The notes beneath the pieces are model-generated. The model searched no databases and was not told the DNA's origin. It saw only the letters and a program-made list of their open reading frames with translations. Positions 1 through 7,873 of a stretch of DNA of 8,451 bases are shown piece after piece; within the stretch, counting starts at the first letter, position 1, and each line of letters starts with the position of its first letter. A program made the translations under genes and the position numbers. Origin of the DNA: Chloroflexota bacterium (lineage in GTDB: Bacteria; Chloroflexota; Anaerolineae; B4-G1); assembly GCA_011046405.1 (NCBI GenBank), contig DSAR01000012.1:1-8451 (forward strand), written 5' to 3'.

Positions 1-1
1 A

Positions 2-2485
2 CTGAAGGTTTTCCTGCGAGACGTGACCGACGCCGCCGTCCGCACGTGGGCCCCGCCGCTCCTGCACGTGGTGACCCAGCGCGACGACCCGGCCCTGCGG
101 GCCTGGTTGACGCAACTGTTCACCACCGGCAAACCACCCATCGTCGACGCGCCCCCGGAGAATCTGAAGAAATTTCAGACCGAACTCGCTAACTGGCAAG
201 AAAAACTCCTGGGCGGCGCCGAAGAACCGTTCCGCATATGCTTCCGCCTGGAACCGCCCGAATCACCCGAACAGGGAGAAGAGACGGCGATATGGAACCC
301 ACTGGACGCCTGGACACTGCGCTTCTTCATCCAGGCCCGCGACGACCCCAGCCTGCTGGTGCCGGCGAGCATGGTCTGGCGAGAACAGAGCGCCACGTTG
401 CGCTACCTGGATCGCCGTTTCGAAAACCCCCAGGAGAAGCTCCTGACCGGGTTGGGACAGGCAGCCCGTTTCTTCCCACCCCTGGCCGATAGCCTGCGAA
501 CCACATCCCCTGAAGCCAGTTACCTGGACACCCAGCAGGCCTACACCTTCTTGCGCCAAGCCGCCCCCTTGCTCGAACAGAGCGGTTTCGGCGTCCTGGT
601 GCCGCCGTGGTGGGAAAAGCGACACAGGCAATTGGGCGTGCGAGCCACCATCTCCCCGGCCGACACCGACGGACAGGGGATCCTCAACTTGGACGCCCTG
701 GTCAAGTTCCGCTGGCAGGTCGCCCTGGGCGACCAGGCCATTGAACCAGAGGAGTTCTCGCGCCTGGCCGCCCTCAAATTGCCGCTGGTCCAGGTGCGGG
801 GAGAATGGGTTGAACTCCAGCCGGAACAGGTGGAAAAGGCCATTCGCTTCTGGGAAAAGCAATCCGCCGAGGAGGAAGTGACGCTGCGTCGCGCGCTGCA
901 AGTGGGGTTATCGGAAGAGGGCGAGACCGGCGCGTTACCCATCGTCGACATCGAAACGAGCGGGTGGATCGACGACCTGATGCGCCAACTGCGTGGCAAT
1001 GAACACCTGGAAGCATTACCCCCGCCCGACGGGCTGACCGGTCAACTGCGTCCCTACCAGGAGCGCGGCTACGCCTGGCTGGATTACCTTCACCGGTGGG
1101 GATTGGGCGCCTGCCTGGCCGACGACATGGGCCTGGGCAAGACGATCCAGGCCATCTGCCTGATCCTGCACGATGTGGAGGAAAAGCAGGTCGACGAGCC
1201 GGTCCTCGTGATCTGCCCCACATCAGTGGTGGGGAACTGGGCGCGAGAGATCGCCCGTTTTGCCCCATCACTGCGGACAGTGATCCACCACGGCGGCGAC
1301 CGAGCGCAAGGAACCGAGTTCGTCGAGCAGATCAGGCAAAACGAGCCAGCCCACATCGTCATCAGCACCTATGGCCTGGCCCGCCGGGACGAAGAGACGC
1401 TGCGCCAGATCGACTGGGCCGGCATCGTCCTGGACGAGGCGCAGAACATCAAGAACCCGGCGACCAAACAGACCCAGGCCATCCGGCGCCTGAAGGCCGG
1501 TTACAAAGTCGCTCTCACCGGCACGCCGGTCGAAAATCGCCTGTCAGAACTGTGGTCGATCATGCAGTTCCTGAACCCCGGCTACCTGGGATCGCAGCAA
1601 TCCTTCCGCACCCGTTTCGCCCGGCCCATCGAGCGCTACCAGGACTCCCAGGCAACTCGCCGACTGCGCAAACTGGTCCAGCCCTTCGTCATGCGGCGCG
1701 TCAAGACCGATCCGAGCATCATCCAAGACCTCCCCGAGAAAATGGAGAACAAGGTCTTCTGCACCCTGACGCCGGAACAGGCCACGCTCTACCAGGCGGT
1801 GGTCCAGGAAGCGCTGGACCAGGTGGAGGCGGCCGAGGGCATCCAGCGCCGGGGGTTGGTGCTCTCGATGCTGACCCGCCTGAAACAGATCTGCAACCAC
1901 CCCGCCCAGTTCCTGGGCGATGGTTCGGTGCTCCCCGATCGCTCGGGGAAGCTGGCCCGCATGGGTGAGATGCTGGAGGAGGTGCTCTCGGTCGACGAGC
2001 GGGCGCTGATCTTCACCCAATTTGCTGCTATGGGGACGTTGCTCCAGGCCCACCTGCAGGAATTGTTCGGCGGGGAAATCCTGTTCCTCTACGGCGGGAC
2101 GCCAGCCAAGCAGCGCGACCGGATGATCGCCCGCTTCCAGGAAGAGCGACACGGCCCCTCGATCTTCATCCTCTCCCTCAAGGCCGGTGGGTTGGGACTG
2201 AACCTGACCCGGGCCAACCACGTCTTCCACTTCGACCGGTGGTGGAACCCGGCCGTGGAGAACCAGGCCACCGACCGGGCGTTCCGCATCGGGCAGACGA
2301 AGGACGTGTGGGTGCACAAGTTCATCTGCGCCGGCACGCTGGAAGAGCGGATCGACGAGATGATCGAGAGTAAAAAGGCCCTGGCCGAAAGCGTCATCGG
2401 CTCCGGCGAAGGCTGGCTGACCGAACTGGACACCGAGCAATTGCGGCAGTTGGTCACGTTGAGCCAGGAGGCCATCGGCGACTAG
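2..2485 (+). CDS. SNF2-family DEAD/DEAH-type helicase with DUF3670-like domain, 5' partial
   Basis: ATP-dependent SNF2/HepA-type translocase, expected to move on double-stranded DNA or remodel nucleoprotein in the cytoplasm. Its bacterial substrate is not known. The frame is open from base 2 to a TAG at 2483-2485. A GTG at 23 is the first possible start, but the codons before it (LKVFLRD) read smoothly into the protein, so the true start probably lies upstream of the window. Counting from that GTG, residues about 185-310 (from GFGVLVPPWW) resemble the SNF2-associated domain DUF3670 (PF12419). The helicase core starts at LRPYQERGYAWL. Motif I is DDMGLGKT (367-374), motif II DEAQ (471-474) and motif III LTGTP (about 498-502). 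The C-terminal lobe has KAGGLGLNLT (about 720) and motif VI DRAFRIGQ (751-758). All core motifs are intact, so the enzyme is probably active. A SWIM-protein gene, its usual partner, lies 4.5 kb downstream. The family call is secure; the biological role is not. Confidence 0.96.
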   Translation: MKVFLRDVTDAAVRTWAPPLLHVVTQRDDPALRAWLTQLFTTGKPPIVDAPPENLKKFQTELANWQEKLLGGAEEPFRICFRLEPPESPEQGEETAIWNPLDAWTLRFFIQARDDPSLLVPASMVWREQSATLRYLDRRFENPQEKLLTGLGQAARFFPPLADSLRTTSPEASYLDTQQAYTFLRQAAPLLEQSGFGVLVPPWWEKRHRQLGVRATISPADTDGQGILNLDALVKFRWQVALGDQAIEPEEFSRLAALKLPLVQVRGEWVELQPEQVEKAIRFWEKQSAEEEVTLRRALQVGLSEEGETGALPIVDIETSGWIDDLMRQLRGNEHLEALPPPDGLTGQLRPYQERGYAWLDYLHRWGLGACLADDMGLGKTIQAICLILHDVEEKQVDEPVLVICPTSVVGNWAREIARFAPSLRTVIHHGGDRAQGTEFVEQIRQNEPAHIVISTYGLARRDEETLRQIDWAGIVLDEAQNIKNPATKQTQAIRRLKAGYKVALTGTPVENRLSELWSIMQFLNPGYLGSQQSFRTRFARPIERYQDSQATRRLRKLVQPFVMRRVKTDPSIIQDLPEKMENKVFCTLTPEQATLYQAVVQEALDQVEAAEGIQRRGLVLSMLTRLKQICNHPAQFLGDGSVLPDRSGKLARMGEMLEEVLSVDERALIFTQFAAMGTLLQAHLQELFGGEILFLYGGTPAKQRDRMIARFQEERHGPSIFILSLKAGGLGLNLTRANHVFHFDRWWNPAVENQATDRAFRIGQTKDVWVHKFICAGTLEERIDEMIESKKALAESVIGSGEGWLTELDTEQLRQLVTLSQEAIGD

Positions 2486-2499
2486 TTCACCCGCCAGCC

Positions 2500-2504
2500 A
2501 GGAA
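2500..2504 (+). promoter_or_regulatory. Shine-Dalgarno-like AGGAA before the beta-helix gene
   Basis: AGGAA lies three bases before the ATG at 2508 and nine bases before a second in-frame ATG at 2514. The second spacing is the more usual one, so translation may start at 2514. The choice removes only two residues (Met-Lys) and leaves the signal peptide intact. Confidence 0.45.
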
Positions 2505-2507
2505 CTT

Positions 2508-5500
2508 ATGAAAATGAAAACAAAAACGGGATATGCCCATCATTTGCTGACCTACCTCCTCTTGACCCTCTTGACCCTGGTCTTGACCTTCGCCATTGAG
2601 CCCCCCCCAACCCACGCCCAACCGGTCATCCCACCGGTGTGGGACATCGTCTACGACGACTTCGAGGGCGACTCGCTGGATAGCTGGTACCAGTCAGGGA
2701 CCTTCGAACTCGTCGATGGCGGCGGATACGGCGGCACGACCGGCCTGGAAGTCTCCGTCGATTCGGCCGCGAGCGTGCTGTACCAGACCGACGTCGCCCG
2801 CGCCACCGAGGGTTACGTGACGTTCTGGTTCAACCCCAACGGCGTCTCGATCCCTGATGCCGGCACATCGTGGGCGCCCGGCAAGTCGATCTGCATCGCA
2901 ACCGTCGTCCACAGCGGTGATTGGTGGCCCCCGTTGGTCGCGTTGTACGTGCGCCGGCCGACCGGTGAGGGATACCAGGCTTACCTGGCCTGGCCCGACG
3001 ACGCCAACGATGCCAACAGTCGTCACTTCGATTACGACTCTCCCTACGAGTTCGACCTGGTCGACGGCTGGCAGAAACTCACCATCGGCTACAGGATCGA
3101 CGAGTGGGTAGCGGTCTGGCGCGACGGCGAGTTGATGCGCCACGCCACCGACGTCGTCCACGCCGACCCCTACGGCGACATCGTGCAGTTAGGCAAGACC
3201 AACCCCACCCAGAACGATCCCTCCGGCGCGCTGCGCTTCGACGAATACGCCTTCCAGGTGCCCCGGGTGGACGACCTGTGGGTTGATGCCGAAAATGGCG
3301 ACGACGGCAACGACGGCCTGACGGCGGGCGCTGCCTTCCGCACCATCCAGGCGGCGGCCCACGTCGCCGGGCCGGGCACGAGCGTCCACGTCATGCCCGG
3401 CGTCTACCGCGAGACAGTGCGGCCGGCGTTGAACGGCAGCCCGACCGAATCACAATTGTACGTCGCCGAGAACGGGCCGGGCACGGCGGTCCTGCGCGGT
3501 TCGGAACCGTCCTCCGCCATGACCTGGACCCAGATGACGGCCAACACCATCGGCCTGCCGCCCGGCGTGGACCCGACGAAGATCTACAGCGCCGATCTCT
3601 CGGCCTGGAACCTGGAGAAAGCGCCCCGCTTCGTGGCCCAGTTGGACGACGCCGGTGAGACGATCACCCGCCTTCCGCTGGCCCGGGAACCGGACTGGAC
3701 CGTGTCGACCGAGTGGAAACACGCCGAATTCTGGTGGGCGGCCGACGGCGGTTCCGACGTCGCCGGGTGCGATCCCAGCACCGACGACGACCCCAGGTGC
3801 GACCAGCCCTGGCGCTCCACCCTCCAACTGACCGACCGCACCGACGACGCCGAACCGGCCGGGATCGAAGCAGGCAACCTCTCGACCCTGGGCGACCTCA
3901 CCGGCGCGACCCTGGTCGCCATCGACACCGTACAGGGCCATTACGTCTACCGCCGGCGCATCGTGGCCCACAACGTGGGGGCCGGTCGCGTCACCGTGGA
4001 CCAGGTCTGCGAGCACGACGGGGGAAGCGGCAATCCCGGCCTGGGATGGGGCAGCAAGTACTACGTGGAGAATCACCCCGCCCTGCTGGATACGCCCGGT
4101 GAGTGGTGGTACGACGCCCAGAGCGGCCGCCTCTACATCTGGCCCCTCGAGGCCGGCGACCCCGCCACGATGAACGTCGAGATTTCACGGCGGGATCGGG
4201 GCTTCAACTTGCAGAACCGCTCCTACGTGACGTTGGACAGCATCGACGTCGAATTGGTCAACGAAAACGGCATCCACCTGGTCAACCACTCCACCCACAG
4301 GGCCTACGGCAACACCGTCCGCCGCACCACCATCCGCTACGTCAACCGGGGCGTCGACCTGGAGCAATCGGTGCGAGCCAGCGCGCCGGCGGCCAACGTC
4401 ATCGACGGTTTCACACTGGAGAATTCGGAGATCAGCCACGCCGACTCTCTCGCCATCCGACTGATCGATTGGTGGGAGAACAGCGCCGATCCCGACGCCT
4501 TCACCCGCTCCGGCATCCGGAACACCGTCATCCGGAACAACGAATTGCACCACATGGGGTTCCGCACCGACAGCCAGAACGCCGTCGGGATGTCCTTCAT
4601 GTTCGCCAACCAGCTGCGCTTCGAGGGCAATCACGTCCATCACGTGGCCCACAACGGCGTCCAATTCTCCAAGTCGGTCATTCAATCGCCCAAGACTTAC
4701 GACTTTTCGCCGGACGAGATCAAGACCGGTGAGATTCTCATCAAGGATAACGTCTTCGAGAAAGCGTGCCAGTTGACGACCGATTGCGGCGCGGTCAAAT
4801 TCTGGGGCGCCGAGCCCGACAATCACGTCTTCCGCGACGTGCTCGTCACCGGCAACGTCTTCCGCGACACCTTCGGCTGGTCCTACGTTTCGGAGAAGCG
4901 GGGCAGCGAGGAGCAAGGCTGGTGGTACGGCGGTGCCGAGAGCGACGTGCAGGGGATGGGCGGCTTTGGCCTGTACCTGGACCACGTCAGCGGCCTACAC
5001 GTCTACCGCAACGTGGCCTACAACAACGCCTACGCCAACTTCTTCTTCCACGCCACCTGGCGCGACGGTCCCATCATCTACTACAACAACGTGGCGGCCA
5101 ACGCGCTCTATGGTTTCAGCCTGGGCGGCGCGAGTTACGACACCCACCCCAGCGTCGACACCCAAGTGGTCAACAACGTCCTGATCAACAACGAGGGGTA
5201 CGGCATACGCCACTTCGATCGTGATGGCGTCTACGGCAACATGAGCATCGATCACAACCTGTATCACAACAATGGCTGGCGCACCCGCGACGAGGGCGGG
5301 ATGTGGCACACCGGCGCGATGGCGGCCTACGTGGTGGATGGTCCCGACGGCCATTACAAGACACTGGCCGACATCCAGGCCCACACCGATTGGGAGGCCC
5401 ACGGCGTCGAGGGCGACCCGGCCTTCCGGGATTACGACGTCGCCGATCACGACCTGCACGATGGCTCCTGGCCGGACTTTCGCCTGACGTCCGCCAGCCC

Positions 5501-5960
5501 GGCCCGCAACCAGGGCACCGAGCGCCTGCCAGATTCGCTGACGGCGTTGCTGGATTTTTTCGACGTGGACGACGTGCGCGTGGGCCCGGCCTTCGACATC
5601 GGCCGTTACGAGAGTGGTTTCGAACTCGTGACCACGCCGCCGGCCCGGGCGATACCGCCGGGCGGCGCCGCCCATTACCAGATCAGCGTCGACCCGCCGG
5701 ACGCGCCCTACACCGTCGCGCTGACCGTCACCATGCCCTCGCCCTACCTGAACGCCGCGTTGAGCGCGCCCGCCATCGTCCCGGGAGAGGCGCTCACCCT
5801 CACCCTGAACGATACCCACACCGGCACCTCGCTGCTGCCCGGCCTGGTCTACACCATCCCCATCACGGGCACCGGCAATGGCTATGGGCAGCACGCCAAC
5901 GTCCGGCTGCTGGTGGGCGGGGCCCGCGTGTACCTGCCCTTGATCGTGAGGGGTGATTAG
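2508..5960 (+). CDS. Exported right-handed parallel beta-helix protein with LamG-like domain, Ig-like module and YLPLIVR C-terminus
   Basis: Predicted secreted or surface polysaccharide-binding or polysaccharide-degrading protein; no catalytic residue could be assigned. Residues 1-37 form a signal peptide: basic MKMKTK start, Leu/Thr-rich core at about 13-29, and probable cleavage after Thr-His-Ala (37|38). Residues about 45-250 resemble a LamG/concanavalin-like beta-sandwich (DIVYDDFEGDSLDSW at its start). At 258 begins a DUF1565/pectate-lyase-like motif: WVDAENGDDGNDG, then FRTIQAAA and MPGVYRETV. At 518-545, YYVENHPALLDTPGEWWYD followed by GRLYIWP matches a segment common in large beta-helix glycoside hydrolase/lyase-like proteins. 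Residues about 560-930 are repeated beta-helix rungs rich in Asn (for example RNNELHHM, GNHVHHV, YYNNVAANALYGF). Residues about 1041-1138 look Ig-like, and the protein ends RVYLPLIVRGD, a tail I associate with Chloroflexota exported proteins. It starts 22 bases after the helicase gene with no visible terminator between them. The fold is well supported; the substrate is unknown. Confidence 0.9.
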   Translation: MKMKTKTGYAHHLLTYLLLTLLTLVLTFAIEPPPTHAQPVIPPVWDIVYDDFEGDSLDSWYQSGTFELVDGGGYGGTTGLEVSVDSAASVLYQTDVARATEGYVTFWFNPNGVSIPDAGTSWAPGKSICIATVVHSGDWWPPLVALYVRRPTGEGYQAYLAWPDDANDANSRHFDYDSPYEFDLVDGWQKLTIGYRIDEWVAVWRDGELMRHATDVVHADPYGDIVQLGKTNPTQNDPSGALRFDEYAFQVPRVDDLWVDAENGDDGNDGLTAGAAFRTIQAAAHVAGPGTSVHVMPGVYRETVRPALNGSPTESQLYVAENGPGTAVLRGSEPSSAMTWTQMTANTIGLPPGVDPTKIYSADLSAWNLEKAPRFVAQLDDAGETITRLPLAREPDWTVSTEWKHAEFWWAADGGSDVAGCDPSTDDDPRCDQPWRSTLQLTDRTDDAEPAGIEAGNLSTLGDLTGATLVAIDTVQGHYVYRRRIVAHNVGAGRVTVDQVCEHDGGSGNPGLGWGSKYYVENHPALLDTPGEWWYDAQSGRLYIWPLEAGDPATMNVEISRRDRGFNLQNRSYVTLDSIDVELVNENGIHLVNHSTHRAYGNTVRRTTIRYVNRGVDLEQSVRASAPAANVIDGFTLENSEISHADSLAIRLIDWWENSADPDAFTRSGIRNTVIRNNELHHMGFRTDSQNAVGMSFMFANQLRFEGNHVHHVAHNGVQFSKSVIQSPKTYDFSPDEIKTGEILIKDNVFEKACQLTTDCGAVKFWGAEPDNHVFRDVLVTGNVFRDTFGWSYVSEKRGSEEQGWWYGGAESDVQGMGGFGLYLDHVSGLHVYRNVAYNNAYANFFFHATWRDGPIIYYNNVAANALYGFSLGGASYDTHPSVDTQVVNNVLINNEGYGIRHFDRDGVYGNMSIDHNLYHNNGWRTRDEGGMWHTGAMAAYVVDGPDGHYKTLADIQAHTDWEAHGVEGDPAFRDYDVADHDLHDGSWPDFRLTSASPARNQGTERLPDSLTALLDFFDVDDVRVGPAFDIGRYESGFELVTTPPARAIPPGGAAHYQISVDPPDAPYTVALTVTMPSPYLNAALSAPAIVPGEALTLTLNDTHTGTSLLPGLVYTIPITGTGNGYGQHANVRLLVGGARVYLPLIVRGD

Positions 5961-5973
5961 AATGTTGGATAGG

Positions 5974-6000
5974 ACGCAGAAGAACGCAGAAAAACGCTGA
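5974..6000 (+). repeat. Three short repeats at exact 10-bp period in the intergenic gap
   Basis: ACGCAGA occurs at 5974-5980 and 5984-5990, followed by the variant ACGCTGA at 5994-6000, with AG/A-rich spacers. This falls in the 62-base gap after the beta-helix gene. I recall similar ACGCAGA/ACGCTGA strings as dispersed intergenic repeats in various bacterial genomes, but I cannot confirm a named family here. The last unit leads into AACGCT (5993-5998), which can pair with AGCGTT (6014-6019). Confidence 0.55.
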
Positions 6001-6008
6001 TTTTCTCT

Positions 6009-6013
6009 AGGGA
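6009..6013 (+). promoter_or_regulatory. Ribosome binding site of the Ig-like lipoprotein gene
   Basis: AGGGA lies nine bases before the ATG at 6023, a normal spacing that supports this start. It falls in the loop of the possible AACGCT/AGCGTT stem (5993-5998 with 6014-6019). That stem is only six pairs with a 15-base loop, so any effect on translation is speculative. Confidence 0.55.
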
Positions 6014-6022
6014 AGCGTTGAG

Positions 6023-6955
6023 ATGACTTATAATTTTAGCCAGACATGCACGATTTCAATAAGCATCCTAACATCGCTGTCGATGGCGCTCGCCGCCTGT
6101 GGGGGAAGTTTGGACACCCCGCCCACGGCGACGAGCCAGCCCAGCACGCCGCCGACGCTTGCGGCAACCGAGTCAAGCACCGAGACGTCCGTGGCGCTGG
6201 CACACACCATCGAGATCAGCCCCACCCGGCTGACGGTGCCGGCCGGGATGTGGGCCCGCTACGAGATCGTCGGCCTCCCCGGCTGGGACGGCGCCAGTGC
6301 ACCCGCGTGGGCGGCCGGTGATCAGGCCGGCGACGTTGAGGTCACGTTCTTGACCGACTGGGGATCGCCGGCGGCGGGTATGTTGCAAATTCACGTCAAG
6401 GGGGACGCACTGGCAAACGAGCAGTGGGGATCGACACGCACTATCGCCATCACGGCGACGACGCCGGGGCGAACGTGGCACGCCCGGCCAGAGATCGACG
6501 TCGTCCCCTGCGAGCCGGCTTTCGAGCGCGGGATCTTTACCCGGACGCTGGGCGATCACGGCGTCCCCCGGCGCACCGGCGGGCCGACGACCCTGACCTA
6601 CGGCATCGTCTCGGCGCCGATGCAGTTCTGCGAGGGCCAGGCGGGCGGGCGGTTGATCGTGACCGTGACCAAGGCCGCCACCGACGAGGGCGACCCTTTG
6701 GCAGAGCCGCCGCGCTTTTCGCTCTACCGTTACCTGGATTGGCCGCCGGAGATCACATTCCTGGGCGGATACATATCGAACGTGGAAGAAGTAGCCCTCG
6801 GAAGCCAAGGGCAATTGGCGTGGCGCATCGAGACGGGGGTATACGTGTTATATTTCGATGGACGTCAATTGATCGACGCGGCGACGCCGGTCTACGTGCC
6901 CGACCCCGGGACGTTTCCGGCGGCCGCCGTCACCTATCGCATAGAAATTGAGTGA
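6023..6955 (+). CDS. Lipoprotein with Ig-like module, function unknown
   Basis: 310-residue predicted lipoprotein, anchored at the outer face of the membrane. A hydrophobic stretch (about residues 10-25) ends in the lipobox Leu-Ala-Ala-Cys, with Cys26 as the acylated residue. A Thr/Ser/Pro-rich linker follows (about 30-58), then a beta-rich region starting at IEISPTRLTVPAGMWARYEI. This region resembles the end module of the preceding beta-helix protein (IPPGGAAHYQISV). Only two cysteines lie after the lipobox, C163 (VVPCEP) and C203 (MQFCEG), and they could form a disulfide. No enzyme motif is visible in the C-terminal half. The first 60 coding bases are much richer in A/T than the rest of the gene. 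The gene sits 62 bases after the beta-helix gene and 6 bases before the SWIM gene. Export and lipid anchoring are well supported; the function is not recognised. Binding or assisting the neighbouring beta-helix protein is a guess from context. Confidence 0.85.
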   Translation: MTYNFSQTCTISISILTSLSMALAACGGSLDTPPTATSQPSTPPTLAATESSTETSVALAHTIEISPTRLTVPAGMWARYEIVGLPGWDGASAPAWAAGDQAGDVEVTFLTDWGSPAAGMLQIHVKGDALANEQWGSTRTIAITATTPGRTWHARPEIDVVPCEPAFERGIFTRTLGDHGVPRRTGGPTTLTYGIVSAPMQFCEGQAGGRLIVTVTKAATDEGDPLAEPPRFSLYRYLDWPPEITFLGGYISNVEEVALGSQGQLAWRIETGVYVLYFDGRQLIDAATPVYVPDPGTFPAAAVTYRIEIE

Positions 6956-6961
6956 GAGATT

Positions 6962-7870
6962 ATGAGCCGTAAAAGACGCGACTACTGGGGCTATTTCCCC
7001 AAGTCAAAGCCCATCCCGGTCAAAAACGGGATCAAGGCCCACACCAAGCGAGGACAGTTCGGCGAGCACTGGTGGGCCCAGCGCTGGATCGAGGTCCTGG
7101 AATCCTTCGGGTGGGACAACCGCCTCCGGCGCGGCCGGACCTACGCCCGCAAGGGGCAGGTATTGGGGATCGATATCCAATTGGGGCGCATCAACGCCCG
7201 CGTGCAGGGCTCGCGCCGCACGCCGTACTCCGTTCGCATCAAGATCATGCCCCTGACCGACAAACAATGGGAACTGGCTATCGACGCCATCGCTCAACAG
7301 GCGCTCTTTGCCGCCCAATTGTTCTCCGGCGAAATGCCGCCCGAGATCGAGCAAGCCATCCGCAGCGCGGGAGTCTCTCTCTTCCCCACCAGTATGGACA
7401 TCGACATGCAGTGCTCGTGCCCGGACTGGGCCGTCCCCTGCAAGCACATCGCGGCGGTCTATTACCTGCTGGCGGAGGAGTTCGACCGGGATCCCTTCCT
7501 GCTGTTCAAGTTACGGGGGTGCACCCGCGAACATCTGATGACGGCTCTCCGGGCCCGGCGCGCGGCCGGCGCTTCAGACGAGGACGAAAACTGGGCCGAG
7601 GAGGATCTGGAGGAGGAGATCGTCCCATTGGAGGACTCCCTCGCTCACTTCTGGGAACCCCAGGAGGATAGTGAACGTTCGGCGGAGGATTTCTACGTCA
7701 CCATCGCGCCCCCCTCGGTCGAGACGGCGCTGCTGAAACGCCTGGGCCCCCCACCCTTCTCCCGCCGCCCCGAGGCCTTCGTGGGCGTCCTGGCCCTGGC
7801 CTACGCCACCGTCACCGAGCGGGCGCTGAAGTTGGCCTTCGGCGAGGATCGAGAGGAGAACGGCGAATAA
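6962..7870 (+). CDS. SWIM zinc-finger protein, SNF2-associated type
   Basis: 302-residue cytoplasmic protein with a SWIM zinc finger, a motif thought to bind DNA or proteins. The ligands fit CxCx6CxH: C151, C153, C160 and H162 (CSCPDWAVPCKH). The N-terminus is basic (MSRKRRDYWGYFPKSKP) and followed by GEHWWAQRWIEVLE and a GRTYARKGQVLGIDI segment, typical of bacterial SWIM proteins encoded next to SNF2 helicases. After the finger come a predicted helical stretch (AAVYYLLAEEF) and a strongly acidic region at about 200-240. The ATG follows the lipoprotein stop by six bases; the Shine-Dalgarno is weak (GAGAG at 6954-6958), so translational coupling is likely. By family habit its partner should be the helicase at the left of the window, but two secreted-protein genes lie between them. 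The family call is firm; the molecular role is inferred. Confidence 0.93.
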   Translation: MSRKRRDYWGYFPKSKPIPVKNGIKAHTKRGQFGEHWWAQRWIEVLESFGWDNRLRRGRTYARKGQVLGIDIQLGRINARVQGSRRTPYSVRIKIMPLTDKQWELAIDAIAQQALFAAQLFSGEMPPEIEQAIRSAGVSLFPTSMDIDMQCSCPDWAVPCKHIAAVYYLLAEEFDRDPFLLFKLRGCTREHLMTALRARRAAGASDEDENWAEEDLEEEIVPLEDSLAHFWEPQEDSERSAEDFYVTIAPPSVETALLKRLGPPPFSRRPEAFVGVLALAYATVTERALKLAFGEDREENGE

Positions 7871-7873
7871 TTG

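Noticed and set aside
1544..2440. 298-codon open frame on the - strand inside the helicase gene
   Set aside because: It lies wholly opposite conserved helicase motifs and shows no recognisable domain; long antisense frames are common in GC-rich genes.
4995..5894. 299-codon open frame on the - strand inside the beta-helix gene, and a similar one at 4185-4985
   Set aside because: Both have Val/Gly/Asp-rich, low-information composition typical of the shadow of a GC-rich gene, with no motif and no separate promoter.
6029..6034. Perfect TATAAT, a possible -10 box
   Set aside because: It lies inside the first codons of the lipoprotein gene with no -35 match at proper spacing; transcripts from it would lack the start codon and ribosome binding site.
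2506..6965. TTATGA at both ends of the two-gene block between SNF2 and SWIM (2506-2511 and 6960-6965), as a possible insertion target duplication
   Set aside because: Six bases that include a start codon are expected by chance, and no transposase or inverted ends are present.
2..7870. SNF2 plus SWIM as a phage-defence system
   Set aside because: No methyltransferase, nuclease, phospholipase D or other defence partner is visible, and this pair is also found in ordinary genome contexts.
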